Shown here in pieces: positions 48,608-57,200 of a DNA stretch of 64,000 nucleotides. The stretch is from positions 141,204 to 205,203 of the forward strand of contig NZ_BSTN01000001.1 of assembly GCF_030269545.1 (NCBI RefSeq), written 5' to 3'. Made by a program: the position numbers and the translations under genes. Under the pieces are notes generated by a model that made no database searches, was not told the DNA's origin, and worked only from the letters and a program-made list of their open reading frames with translations. Source of the DNA: Actinomadura sp. NBRC 104425. Its GTDB lineage: Bacteria; Actinomycetota; Actinomycetes; Streptosporangiales; Streptosporangiaceae. Every line of letters starts with the position of its first letter. Within the stretch, counting starts at the first letter, position 1.

Positions 48608-49105
48608 TCAACCACTCAGGTGGCCGCCCCACAGCAGGAAGCACATCACGACGCCCATGGCGAACATCAGCACGGCGGCCGCGATCTCGGTCACGGGGTG
48701 GGCGTACAGGCGCGCGTCGGAGGGATCGCGGGCGTCGTACATGACGCGCACGCGACGTCCCGGGGGCCGACGCAGGTTGCTGTGGGCGGTGAACACCCGC
48801 TCGCGCGCGTCCAGGTCGGTGAAGCGGATCGTCAGGTCGTACTCGTCGAAGGCGTCCGAGCACGTCTCCACGACGCCCTCGGTGACCTCGGCGCGTCCAC
48901 GGAACCGGAAGGCGGCCACGAGCGAGACGGGCGCGGCCAGGACGAGCCCGGGGCCTCCCACGACCAGCACCGCCGTCCGCAGCCACCCGTCGGGCACCAG
49001 CGACAGCGCACCCGACAACGCGTCGAACAGCACCAGCAGCGCGACGACGAGGGCGGCCAGGAGCAGCAGGCGGCGCCGCCGTCCGCGGAACACGCCGCCG
49101 GTCAC
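48608..49105 (-). CDS. DUF3592-domain membrane protein
   Basis: 165 residues from GTG, overlapping the preceding gene by GTGA. Two N-terminal helices (about 13-32 and 42-66), then the DUF3592 extracytoplasmic beta domain: EGVVETCSDAFDEYDLTIRFTDLDARERVFTAHSNLRRPPGRRVRVMYDARDPSDARLY, and a final helix (about 143-160). The function of the family is unknown. Last intact gene of the first giant-pilin module. Confidence 0.8.
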   Translation of the reverse strand: MTGGVFRGRRRRLLLLAALVVALLVLFDALSGALSLVPDGWLRTAVLVVGGPGLVLAAPVSLVAAFRFRGRAEVTEGVVETCSDAFDEYDLTIRFTDLDARERVFTAHSNLRRPPGRRVRVMYDARDPSDARLYAHPVTEIAAAVLMFAMGVVMCFLLWGGHLSG

Positions 49106-49542
49106 GGCACCGTGCGGGATCGGCGGGCGACCGACCAGCCGCCGGTCAGGGCGCCGACGCAGGCGGCGCCGAGCGCCGCCAGCGCGACCGGTGCGCGGCC
49201 GTCGCCCAGCGCGCCGGCCTGCGTCACGACGGTGGCCAGCACGGGCCCGGCGCACACCAGCAGGTGGAACCTCGCCGCTCCGTCGCCGGGGCCGTCCAGC
49301 CGGCGGGCCGCGATCCGCCCCCCGACCAGCCCGAGGACGCCGTGCAGCACCACCGCGGCGGCCGACGACGTCCAGTAGAAGCCCGGGCCCACCACGGCAC
49401 CGGGCGCCGCGACCGCGACGACGGTGACGGCGACCGCGGCCGCCGCCGCGCCCGCCAGGGTGACGAGGCCGCCCAGCAGGACGGTCCCCGGACCGCTTCG
49501 AGACCGCACCGAAAAAACTCCGTCTCCGGTCGTGCCGGTCAT
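49102..49542 (-). CDS. Small four-helix membrane protein
   Basis: 146 residues with helices at about 18-45, 52-75, 90-108 and 115-137, Ala/Val/Gly-rich, no known motif. Its counterpart in the second module is the 126-residue protein at 54378. Ten bases after the lipoprotein stop. Confidence 0.78.
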   Translation of the reverse strand: MTGTTGDGVFSVRSRSGPGTVLLGGLVTLAGAAAAAVAVTVVAVAAPGAVVGPGFYWTSSAAAVVLHGVLGLVGGRIAARRLDGPGDGAARFHLLVCAGPVLATVVTQAGALGDGRAPVALAALGAACVGALTGGWSVARRSRTVP

Positions 49543-49552
49543 ACCGATCGGG

Positions 49553-50125
49553 CTAGTGATCCAGCCGGAAGGAATCGAATATCACCGGCAGCCGGGAACG
49601 CGCGGCACCGTTCTGCGGTGAACGCAGCATGAATTCCAGAAGAACGCCGTCGTCGGTGAGCGCGTAAAGACCCAGCAGCGTGAACGGGACGCTCGCGCCG
49701 CTCTGGTCCTGCATTTCGTAGGTCGCCTCGAAGCGGTGGGCGCGCTTCGCGCCGTCGATCTCGATCCGCCGGTCGGCGGTCAGCCGGTAGCGGTGCATCG
49801 TGGCCAGCGCGCGGAACTGGCCGAGCTGGACGTCCAGGTCGTGCCGGTAGTCGGCGATGCGCCCCACGTGGATCTGGCCGTCGACGGCGCCGGAGGGCAG
49901 CCGCGGCCCCATGAACAGCAGCGTGGGACGGCCGTACTCGTCCTTGTCGTCGCGGCGCTGCCATCCGCTGGGGTAGGCGAACGAGTACTCGCCGGTGCGG
50001 TACTCGGTGTACCCCGCAGGGACGCGCGGCCGCTCCCCGCCGCCGCATCCCGCCAGCACGGTGCAGGCGAGCAGGGCCGCCGCCAGCGTCGCACACCTCA
50101 CCGGCAGCGCTGCCAGGGCACCCAT
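49553..50125 (-). CDS. Lipoprotein with PsbP/DcrB-like domain (module 1)
   Basis: 190 residues. Signal with lipobox VLAGC (Cys27). The domain reads YTEYRTGEYSFAYPSGWQRRDDKDEYGRPTLLFMGP, then GQIHVGRI and KRAHRFEATYEMQDQSG, resembling PsbP/DcrB-type single-domain folds of about 150 residues. The proteins at 53398 (exactly the same length) and 57899 share the pattern. Overlaps the end of the giant pilin-like gene by 28 bases, so coupled to it. Confidence 0.83.
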   Translation of the reverse strand: MGALAALPVRCATLAAALLACTVLAGCGGGERPRVPAGYTEYRTGEYSFAYPSGWQRRDDKDEYGRPTLLFMGPRLPSGAVDGQIHVGRIADYRHDLDVQLGQFRALATMHRYRLTADRRIEIDGAKRAHRFEATYEMQDQSGASVPFTLLGLYALTDDGVLLEFMLRSPQNGAARSRLPVIFDSFRLDH

Positions 50126-51708
50126 CCCTGTCCCTCCTTGTAGTAGTGCGCGCTCTGCAGCGAGGCCCGTTCGGTCTCGCGTCCGATCTCGATGAAGCCC
50201 AGGCGGCGCCGGGGGGTGGAGCCGCGGCCCTCCAGCTTGGAGGTGTCGCCGGTGTTGTCGTAGGTCAGCCGGCTCATGGTCCCGGCGCCGTCCTCCCACG
50301 CCTGTTCGACGGCGTCGTCGTCGCCGTCCCGCAGGTACCGGTCGATGACGGCGCGGTCCTCGGCCGAGGAGTAGTCCAGGTTCTTCTGCGTCACGGTGCG
50401 CTGGGCGAACAGGATCCACTGGCCGCCCGCGGAGATCTGGGTCTTGTCGCCGATGCTGTTCTTCCCCTCGAACTTGCCGTCGGCCCGGACGTAGACGATG
50501 TCCTGGCCGTTCTGCACCTGGCTGATCCCCACGATGTTGCCGTTGCGGTCGTAGGTGACGCCCCACTGCGTGCCGCCGCGGTGCTTGTAGTTGAACCCGA
50601 CGCTCGGGTTGAGCTTGATCTGCGCCTTCATCTGCGCGCGCTGGTCGGGCAGCAGGACGAAGCCGTTGCCGTACTGGCTGCGCAGCTGGCGCTCGATCAT
50701 GTCGAGGACCACGTCGACGCCCTCGTCCAAGCCCTGCTGCACCTGCCGCCGGACCGACGCGGGCAGCGTCCGCACCAGTTGGCTCACATCGATCTGCACC
50801 GCCGCCTCGAACTCGCCGCGCTGGGTGAAGTAGTGCGTGGTCTGCCCGTTGGTGTTGTTGACGCGGGTCCCGGTGAGCAGCCAGCCGCGGCCCTTGAACG
50901 GCAGCTTCAGCTTGGCGGGTCCGACGCTGAGGTTCAGGTCCGCGCGGAAGCCGCCGGTCAGGCCGCCGTCCATGTACTCCTCGGTCGGCTTGCGGTCCGG
51001 TTCGCTGCCGCCCATGAAGTCGTCGATGTCGTCGCCGATCCACGGCAGCTTGCTGCCGAGCCACACGAAGCCGCCGGTGATGGGGTTGGTCCGCAGGGTG
51101 AACTTGATGTCGCTGCCGATGCGGTGTTCGCGCAGGTCGTCGAAGAACCGGCGGGCCTCGCGCTCGCTGGTGAAGCCGCCGTACACCTTCCCGTTGGTGA
51201 TGGACAGGCCGCCCCAGAGCCCGCCGCCGACCGGGCCGGCGCTCAGGCCGTCGGGGGTGCCGACCCCGCCCTCGCCCCAGGTGAAGTCCACGACCTCCCA
51301 TGTGCGCTTGCCGTCCGGCCCGACGCGTTCGATGAGCTGCAGGGTGCCGCGGCTGTTGGTGCGGACATCGACGTAGCGCACGGGGATGCCGACCGTCTCC
51401 TCCAGGTAGTGGCTCTCCATGTAGGGGACGCAGCCACTGGTCGGCTCGTCGGGGTCGCGCTGGGCCTGCTGGCCGTCGCGGTTCGGCGTCCGGCAGTCCT
51501 GGACGAGCCCCGCCACCTGGATGACCCGGCAGACCGCGGCCGCGATGTCGGAGGCGACCCGGCCGCTGACACCCGACAGCGCCAACGCCAGCGCCAGCGC
51601 CGCGCACAGCAGCACCACCACCATATAGCTGATCGGCCCCTCGCCCGCGTCGCGGCGCCCGGCCGTCCGCGCCGCCACACCCCGGCTCCATTCGCGCACG
51701 GCCGCCAA
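50098..51708 (-). CDS. Giant Flp-pilin-like protein (module 1)
   Basis: 536 residues, apparently from TTG at 51708 (GTG at 51699 is the alternative). Residues 20-60 match the Flp pilin at 60287: DAGEGPISYMVVVLLCAALALALALSGVSGRVASDIAAAVCRV, i.e. prepilin-type Gly22-Glu23, Tyr28 and one membrane helix. Two cysteines follow in RVIQVAGLVQDC. The remaining 470 residues are a mostly beta, Gly/Asp-rich domain with LWGGLSITNGKVYGGFTSEREARRFFDDL and the end GQGWVPWQRCR, shared with the paralogue at 54772. No catalytic motif. Probably processed by the prepilin peptidase and assembled on or in a Tad pilus as an adhesin or tip; this is inference. Confidence 0.85.
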   Translation of the reverse strand: MAAVREWSRGVAARTAGRRDAGEGPISYMVVVLLCAALALALALSGVSGRVASDIAAAVCRVIQVAGLVQDCRTPNRDGQQAQRDPDEPTSGCVPYMESHYLEETVGIPVRYVDVRTNSRGTLQLIERVGPDGKRTWEVVDFTWGEGGVGTPDGLSAGPVGGGLWGGLSITNGKVYGGFTSEREARRFFDDLREHRIGSDIKFTLRTNPITGGFVWLGSKLPWIGDDIDDFMGGSEPDRKPTEEYMDGGLTGGFRADLNLSVGPAKLKLPFKGRGWLLTGTRVNNTNGQTTHYFTQRGEFEAAVQIDVSQLVRTLPASVRRQVQQGLDEGVDVVLDMIERQLRSQYGNGFVLLPDQRAQMKAQIKLNPSVGFNYKHRGGTQWGVTYDRNGNIVGISQVQNGQDIVYVRADGKFEGKNSIGDKTQISAGGQWILFAQRTVTQKNLDYSSAEDRAVIDRYLRDGDDDAVEQAWEDGAGTMSRLTYDNTGDTSKLEGRGSTPRRRLGFIEIGRETERASLQSAHYYKEGQGWVPWQRCR

Positions 51709-51743
51709 AATGCCACCGAAAGACCGGTTTTAATTGAGCCTGC

Positions 51744-51762
51744 GGGCCCATTTCCAGACCCA
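51744..51762 (-). promoter_or_regulatory. TGGG-pair motif upstream of giant pilin 1
   Basis: Minus strand TGGGTCTGGAAATGGGCCC, TGGG boxes 12 bp apart, 36 bases before the TTG start. The rest of the divergent region (51709-52063) holds an AT-richer promoter stretch, a GGGCCC-rich block near 51968-51982 and a TGTGATCACA palindrome (52026-52035) before the NlpC/P60 fusion gene. Confidence 0.6.
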
Positions 51763-52063
51763 AACAAAAACCGCAACCCGGCCGTAACTTTTCATTTCCG
51801 GGCCGTTGTCCGAGAATTAACATCGGCTCCCGGGGCGGGGCCGGAAGGATATGCGCCGCGATCGCCGCCGACAGTATCCGGACCGCCGGCGGGGCGCCGC
51901 GCGGGGCCGCGTCCAGGGGGCTGCCGGGCTCCGGACGCACCGCCGCGCCCACGAACCGGGCTTTTTTGGGCCCCCGGGCCCTTTCTTCGCGGTGTCCGCG
52001 TCTTTAGAGTTCTCACCGGTCCTGGTGTGATCACATGTGGTCTCGACTCGACTGGGGGACACG

Positions 52064-53284
52064 GTGAGAGCTGGACGATGGCGTGCGCTCAGCCGAGACG
52101 AAGGCTCGACGCAGATCATCCTCTTGCTCGCGATGGTGTGCGCGTTCGGCCTGACCCTGATGGCCATTCAGGTCGCCCGTGCCAACGACCTGCGCTCCCA
52201 CGGGCAGACCGCCGCGGACGCCGCCGCCATCGCCGCGGTCACCCCGATGCGGGACGCCGTGCTCAACGCCGCCCGCAGCGGGCAGCTGCCCAGCGGCATC
52301 GGCCTGTGGACGATCGCCGACGACGTCGACGACGACGACACCCCCTTCGCCGAGGCGGCCCGCAAGTACGCCGGACGCAACGACGCCGAGCTGGTCGGCA
52401 AGGTCAAGGTGTCCGGAGCGCTCGGCCACACCATGAAGGTGTCCGTGCAGACCAAGGACTGCGTCATCAAGAAAGAGGACGAGCTGACCGCCAAGGACCG
52501 CGAGGACCTCGCCAACCGGCGCAACCTGTGCACCGACAACCGCGGCCGCACGGGCATCATCAAAGGCCGCGGCACGGCCGAGGCGATCGCCGAGCTGCGC
52601 CTGCCCGACTGCGAGTACCGCAACACCGGCGGCCGCGGCTCCGAGGAGGCACCGTTCTTCGACGAGCTGTGGTGCGACAACGTCCGGGTGTGGAGCGCCA
52701 CCCAGGGCGCCGCCCCGCGCGACCGGGTCGTCCGGCTGTTCAAGATTCGGCTGGTGGGCAAGGAGGACCCGGTCAAGTACACCGGGATGCCCGACAACGG
52801 CCTGTACGCCCTGTCCGGCCCCTATGTCAAGGGCGAGTGCGCCAAGGACAAGCAGCCCGACCCCAGCATGCCGTTCGGGCACCGCGTCATCGCCTGGGCG
52901 CGCTGCTGGCTCGGCACCCCCTACTCCTGGGGCGGGGGCACCCCGGCCGGCCCGAGCCGGGGCATCTGCTGCTCCCCCGGCGGCTACAGCGGCGCCAACA
53001 TCGTGGGCTTCGACTGCAGCGGCCTGACCCTGTACGCGGTCTACCAGGCGTCCGGAGGCCGGATCACGCTTCCGCACTACACGCTGTCGCAGCTCAACGA
53101 CCCGCGCGGGCGCAGGGTCTCGCAGAGCGAGCTACAGCCGGGCGACCTCGTCCTCCCCAATCCCGGCCATATCGGGATATATGCGGGCGGAGGCAGATTT
53201 ATCGAGGCACCACATACCGGTGCCGTCGTCAGGGAGTCGACCCTGGCCGGCCGAGGCTTCTACGGCGCGGTGCGGTTCGGGTGA
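52064..53284 (+). CDS. TadE/TadG-like helix fused to NlpC/P60 cell-wall peptidase
   Basis: 406 residues from GTG at 52064, with GGGGGA five bases upstream. Residues about 8-55 read SRDEGSTQIILLLAMVCAFGLTLMAIQVARANDLRSHGQTAADAAAIAAV, a TadE/TadG-type pseudopilin head (DEGS, hydrophobic helix, then QTAADAAA). A charged, Cys-containing middle (about 60-270) follows. The C-terminal 130 residues are NlpC/P60: CWLGTPYSWGGG, nucleophile in GFDCSGLTLYAVYQASGG, His in NPGHIGIYAGGG and a third polar residue in EAPHTG. It should cut peptidoglycan stem peptides, perhaps opening the wall for the pilus. Only plus-strand gene among the intact pilus genes. Confidence 0.88.
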   Translation: MRAGRWRALSRDEGSTQIILLLAMVCAFGLTLMAIQVARANDLRSHGQTAADAAAIAAVTPMRDAVLNAARSGQLPSGIGLWTIADDVDDDDTPFAEAARKYAGRNDAELVGKVKVSGALGHTMKVSVQTKDCVIKKEDELTAKDREDLANRRNLCTDNRGRTGIIKGRGTAEAIAELRLPDCEYRNTGGRGSEEAPFFDELWCDNVRVWSATQGAAPRDRVVRLFKIRLVGKEDPVKYTGMPDNGLYALSGPYVKGECAKDKQPDPSMPFGHRVIAWARCWLGTPYSWGGGTPAGPSRGICCSPGGYSGANIVGFDCSGLTLYAVYQASGGRITLPHYTLSQLNDPRGRRVSQSELQPGDLVLPNPGHIGIYAGGGRFIEAPHTGAVVRESTLAGRGFYGAVRFG

Positions 53285-53308
53285 CGGCGCTCGTGGGCTG
53301 CACCCGGA

Positions 53309-53339
53309 CGCGGCGTCCGGCCGCATGACGGACGCCGCG
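53309..53339. terminator. Bidirectional stem-loop
   Basis: CGCGGCGTCCG (53309-53319) and CGGACGCCGCG (53329-53339) pair perfectly around nine bases, between the convergent NlpC/P60 fusion and lipoprotein genes. No T-run on either side, so probably a weak shared terminator. Confidence 0.55.
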
Positions 53340-53397
53340 CCCCGGCAGGCCGGCACTTGCGACCTGGGGGCTCAGGCTTGGCGAGGGCGCGGGCGCC

Positions 53398-53970
53398 TCA
53401 GGGGCGCACCCAGAACGAGGACACGACCTTGGGCATCCCCGCCGCGTCGAACTCCTCCTGCGAGGCGCGCACGGTGAGGTCGAGCATCGTCCCCCCGCTG
53501 GTCAGCGCGTAGATGTCGATGCTGCGCACCCGGGCCGTGGCGCCGGTGGAGGTCTTCTCCTCGTACGCGGTCTCCAGACGCCACGCCTCCTCGGCCCCGG
53601 GCACCTTCGCGTCGCCCTCGCGCACGATCCGGCGGCCGCTGAGCTGGTTCAGCCCGCGCGCCTGCGCCTTCATGGCGTCCATGCTCCCGCCGAAGCGGTC
53701 GGTGCGCGACACGATGACCTGCCCCCGGTACGCGCCATTGGCACCCACCGGCCCATGGGCCTCCACCAGCGGAGCGCCGCGGTCGTCCTTGTCGTGGGTG
53801 ACGCTCCAGCCCTGCGGATGCACGAAGGTGTAGACGTCGCCCTTGTAGGTGGTGAACCCTGCCGGGGGCTTGGGAGGCTCCTCCTCCCCGGAGCACCCCG
53901 CGAGCGCCACCAGCAAGGAGCACGCCAGCGCGGTCAGCCGTACCACCGGACCACCCTTCTGCGACTTCAC
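53398..53970 (-). CDS. Lipoprotein with PsbP/DcrB-like domain (module 2)
   Basis: 190 residues from GTG at 53970 (GTGA overlap with the DUF3592 stop). Lipobox ALAGC (Cys26). The domain FTTYKGDVYTFVHPQGWSVTHDKDDRGAPLVEAHGP parallels that of the module-1 lipoprotein, with which it shares the same total length; it ends VVSSFWVRP. Last gene of module 2. Confidence 0.82.
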   Translation of the reverse strand: MKSQKGGPVVRLTALACSLLVALAGCSGEEEPPKPPAGFTTYKGDVYTFVHPQGWSVTHDKDDRGAPLVEAHGPVGANGAYRGQVIVSRTDRFGGSMDAMKAQARGLNQLSGRRIVREGDAKVPGAEEAWRLETAYEEKTSTGATARVRSIDIYALTSGGTMLDLTVRASQEEFDAAGMPKVVSSFWVRP

Positions 53971-54377
53971 TGCGACCACGGCTGCCACACGAAGATGACC
54001 AGCCAGGTGACGACGGCGCCCAGCACCGCCATGACGGCCGCCTCCACCCAGGCGTGGGTGGAGGTGAACTCCAGTCGGGCACGCTCGGGCCGGGACGGGT
54101 CGTACAGCACCCGCACGACGGCACCGTCATCGTGACGGCTCTGGCCGCTCTCCCGGAACGTGAACTCCCGGCCGTCCGGGACACGGTAGCGGACCTCCAG
54201 CTCGTAGGACCCGACGCTGCCGTCATGCGTGCGTTCCGCCCGGCTGCCGACCACCACACCGTGTGTCGGCACGGCCGACCTGCGAAAGCGCAACCGCCGC
54301 ACCAGTACGAGCGGAGCCGACACCACAAGCGCCGGGCCCATCACCACGGCCAGGATCTTGAAGAAGGTCTCCAGCAT
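53967..54377 (-). CDS. DUF3592-domain membrane protein (module 2)
   Basis: 136 residues. N-terminal helix (about 7-26), then HGVVVGSRAERTHDGSVGSYELEVRYRVPDGREFTFRESGQSRHDDGAVVRVLYDPSRPERARLEF, the DUF3592 beta domain, and a C-terminal helix (about 108-128). Its ATG directly follows the stop of the preceding gene (TAG-ATG). Confidence 0.85.
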   Translation of the reverse strand: MLETFFKILAVVMGPALVVSAPLVLVRRLRFRRSAVPTHGVVVGSRAERTHDGSVGSYELEVRYRVPDGREFTFRESGQSRHDDGAVVRVLYDPSRPERARLEFTSTHAWVEAAVMAVLGAVVTWLVIFVWQPWSQ

Positions 54378-54758
54378 CTACGGCCGTCCCCCGCGCGTGC
54401 CGAACCGGGCGGAGCCGAACGCTCCCGCGACGCTGCCCACCAGGGTCGCCACAAGGTAGAAGATGCCCGCGACCCAGTCCTCGCCGAACAGCGACGGGAC
54501 GGCGACCAGCGACACCACCGCCAGCGGCCCGACCGGCCCCAGCAGGGGCCGCGCCCGTCCGGCTGCCAGCGCGCCCCCAACGGCCGCGCCCAGAGCCAGC
54601 ACCAGCCCGCCCGCCACCGTGTACCCCCAGAAGAATCCCTCGCTCAGCAGCGTTTCGGCGGGAAAGAAGCTGATCACCACGACGCCGATCATGAGCACCA
54701 CGAGGGTGGCGGCCATGACCACCGCCCCCAGGGCGACGGCCCGCACCGGGGAACTCAC
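54378..54758 (-). CDS. Small four-helix membrane protein (module 2)
   Basis: 126 residues from GTG. Helices at about 7-31, 45-65, 73-91 and 96-116, with Gly/Ala/Val bias. Functional equivalent by position and topology of the module-1 protein at 49102, although the sequences are not obviously alike. 13 bases after the giant pilin gene. Confidence 0.78.
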   Translation of the reverse strand: MSSPVRAVALGAVVMAATLVVLMIGVVVISFFPAETLLSEGFFWGYTVAGGLVLALGAAVGGALAAGRARPLLGPVGPLAVVSLVAVPSLFGEDWVAGIFYLVATLVGSVAGAFGSARFGTRGGRP

Positions 54759-54771
54759 CGCGCCCCGCCGA

Positions 54772-56499
54772 TCAGCGATGACACTCGTTCCATGGCACCC
54801 ACCCGAAACCGTCCCGCCAGATCTCGGCCTTGGTCAGTGTCGTCTGGCTGTCCTCTCCGTCGTAACGTATCGCCCCGCCGCCCAGCCTGCCGAGACCCTC
54901 CAGCCCAGCCGACCGCCCGCGGACGCTTTCGTCGTACGTCGTCCGGGTGTTGGTGCCCCTGGTCCGCAGAAGGTCGTCCATCTGCTGTCCGAACGGGGTG
55001 TACTCGGTGAATATCGCGCTTCCTGCGGTCTTCTGGGTGAGCATCCCGGTCGCGAACACGCCGGTGGCGACATTGCGGTTCTGGGGGTCGGACAGGTCCA
55101 GGGAGTAGCTGGTGACCTGGCGCCCGCCGTCCAGCGGAATCTGGCGGGTCAGAGGAATCTCCGTCTTGCCCTTGCCGCCGCCGAGCGTCACGTTCTCCCG
55201 GCCGCGCAGCGTCCACGACGTCAGCACATTCCGGGTGAACTTGACCGGGTTCCCGTTCTTGTCCACCACGTACTGGTACTCGTTCTGGCCGATGAGTTCG
55301 ACGGTGACCCCGGTCTTGACCCCGTTGGCCAGGCTCCTGTTGATGTAGTCGCGCAGTTTATCGGGGATCTCGAAGTAGGGCCCGAACTTGGCCTTCCCGG
55401 CCACCTCCAGCTCCTTCAGCACGGCCTCGGCCCCCCGCTGCGTGACCTGCTTGGGCAGCTTGGTCAGGTCGAAGGTGAGGGTCGGATCGGTCAAGATCTT
55501 GTCGCGCATGTTCAGGATCGTGTTGCCGTCCTTGTCGCGCTGCACACCGGACAGCGACCAGTAGCGGGTGGCGGCCGAGAAGTCGAAGCCGCCGATCTTC
55601 AGCTTGGGGGTGAAGCCGCCCGCCGGTCCGGCCTCCACCGACCAGCGAACGGGGGCCGGCAGCTTTCTGGGCTTGAGCAGATCCCTCAGCATGCCCCCCA
55701 GAAACGGCACCCTCATCAGAGGGGCGACCGCAGGATGGTGGCGCGCGATGAACTTGGCGTGTTCCGCGGCGTACCGTGCGGGGAATTCCCGGGCATCCTT
55801 CTCGTTGTCGAAGGTGTAGTACTGCGCGCCGGTGATGTTGAGGCCGCCCCACAAACCGTTGATACCGCCACTCAACGGGCCTTTGTTAAGAGGGATCTCG
55901 GGGGCCTGCGCTCCGCCCTCGCCGAAGGCTCCCAGCGCCACCGTCCACCGGTCGGGCTTGCCGGGGGTGACGATTTTCGCCATCGAGTAGAAGACCCGGA
56001 CGCTGCCGCGCACGTTGACGAAACGCAGCGGCACCACCACCGTGATGTCGTCGTAGCCGGCAGTGCCGTCGGCCGTGCAGACCGGCTCGGGGCGCTTGAC
56101 CGGGCGAACCGGTGAACTCGGAGACGGGCTGGGGCTCGGACTGTCGGACGGCCCTGGGCTGTCGGAGGGGCCGGGGGTGCCCGGTCCGGACGGAGTGGAA
56201 GTGATTGACGGCGAGGGACCGCCAGTCGGCGTGCCGCGGGCCTCAGGGCGTCCGTCGCTGTTGGCGCAGCTATCGACCAGCCCGCCGGCCTCCATGACCT
56301 TGCAGACGGCCAGGTAGATGCGGTTGGCCACCGTGCCGCCGATGCCGGACAGCCCGAGCGCCAGCACCACCGCCGCGATCAAGGAGATCACAACGATATA
56401 GCTGACCGGGCCCTCGCCGAGTTCACGGGTCCTTCCGGCTCGATTAACCTGACGGCCACCTGACAGCACATCGCGAACGTTATGATCTGTTTGTCCCAA
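54772..56499 (-). CDS. Giant Flp-pilin-like protein (module 2)
   Basis: 575 residues, apparently from TTG at 56499 (GTG at 56469 is possible). Residues 25-66 are Flp-like: ELGEGPVSYIVVISLIAAVVLALGLSGIGGTVANRIYLAVCKV, then MEAGGLVDSC. A Ser/Pro-rich linker (about 75-125) separates this head from a domain of about 450 residues with LWGGLNITGAQYYTFDNEKDAREFPARY, QNEYQYVVDKNGNP and the terminal GFGWVPWNECHR. Same architecture as 50098-51708, moderate sequence likeness, so an old duplication. Function inferred as a pilus-associated adhesin or tip protein. Confidence 0.85.
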   Translation of the reverse strand: MGQTDHNVRDVLSGGRQVNRAGRTRELGEGPVSYIVVISLIAAVVLALGLSGIGGTVANRIYLAVCKVMEAGGLVDSCANSDGRPEARGTPTGGPSPSITSTPSGPGTPGPSDSPGPSDSPSPSPSPSSPVRPVKRPEPVCTADGTAGYDDITVVVPLRFVNVRGSVRVFYSMAKIVTPGKPDRWTVALGAFGEGGAQAPEIPLNKGPLSGGINGLWGGLNITGAQYYTFDNEKDAREFPARYAAEHAKFIARHHPAVAPLMRVPFLGGMLRDLLKPRKLPAPVRWSVEAGPAGGFTPKLKIGGFDFSAATRYWSLSGVQRDKDGNTILNMRDKILTDPTLTFDLTKLPKQVTQRGAEAVLKELEVAGKAKFGPYFEIPDKLRDYINRSLANGVKTGVTVELIGQNEYQYVVDKNGNPVKFTRNVLTSWTLRGRENVTLGGGKGKTEIPLTRQIPLDGGRQVTSYSLDLSDPQNRNVATGVFATGMLTQKTAGSAIFTEYTPFGQQMDDLLRTRGTNTRTTYDESVRGRSAGLEGLGRLGGGAIRYDGEDSQTTLTKAEIWRDGFGWVPWNECHR

Positions 56500-56515
56500 T
56501 GCGCGTGAGTCCCTA

Positions 56516-56534
56516 GGCCCAATATCGGGCCCAA
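56516..56534 (-). promoter_or_regulatory. TGGG-pair motif upstream of giant pilin 2
   Basis: Minus strand TTGGGCCCGATATTGGGCC, boxes 12 bp apart, 17 bases before the TTG start; further GGG-rich words flank it at 56511-56515 and 56541-56553. Confidence 0.6.
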
Positions 56535-56609
56535 TGGTGGTCCCTGGGCCCTATCGCGCCGGTCGTCCAGTGCGACGTACTCGCCCCTGCCGTTTTCGGG
56601 CCCTCGCCC

Positions 56610-57180
56610 GGCGACGGCCCTCTTCCGGACGACAACTCCCCCGAGGCCCAGGAGTACCGCGCGGCGCAGGAAGCGCTGAGCCGCGCCTAGCAGGACCTGG
56701 CGGGCCCGGAACGCGCAGCGGGCGGCGCCAACCTGCTGGTGCACAACTGCACGGACCTGGACCTGCACGAGGAACCGCCGCGCGGGCAGCGCCCCGGCCC
56801 TCACCGGCCGGGCCACACGATCAATCAGCACATCGACATCAGCGACCAAGACCTCATCGCCCGCGCGAGAGACCCGGCAACACCCAGGGCGCGGCGGGCC
56901 GCTGGAAGGACAAGGCGACCGCGCAGGCGACGATCGACGCCGCCATGGCCGACCCGAAGCTGCAGCCGATGATCCAGCGGTGGCTCAAGGAAGGCCCGAA
57001 CGGGCGGCGACGCTGGAACTTCCGGTGCAGCAGTACGGAAACGGCTCGCTGGGCGACATCGCGCCCAAGAACGGCGACATCAACCCGGCGGGGAACAATC
57101 TCAAGATCATTCTGCACCGCACGCAAAGTCCCAAGCACAAGCCGGGCCGGTATATTTTCACAGCCTATCCGGTCCCCTGA
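56610..57180 (+). pseudogene. Broken RNase A-like CDI toxin C-terminus
   Basis: A plus-strand coding trail in three frames. First part: GANLLVHNCTDLDLHEEP (typical junction before a polymorphic toxin tip) then GHTINQHIDISDQDLIARARD, preceded in frame by a TAG at 56688. From about 56875 the frame changes: NTQGAAGRWKDKATAQATIDAAMADPKLQPMIQRWLKEGPNGR. From about 57008 it changes again: ATLELPVQQYGNGSLGDI to RTQSPKHKPGRYIFTAYPVP and a TGA at 57178-57180. The His of GHTINQH, the Lys of KDKATA and the closing FTAYP match the bacterial CdiA-CT RNase A-like domain. Two frameshifts and a stop make it inactive; no N-terminal delivery region is present. Confidence 0.72.
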
Positions 57181-57200
57181 TCTCGGCGAGTGGTGACGGC

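Noticed and set aside
52026..52035. TGTGATCACA as a Crp site for the NlpC/P60 fusion
   Set aside because: The half sites have no 6-base spacer, so it does not fit Crp-type geometry.
56534..57196. Single 220-codon plus-strand gene across the toxin remnant
   Set aside because: Its N-terminal half is nonsense; only the middle matches the toxin, which continues in other frames on both sides, so the region is a frameshifted pseudogene.
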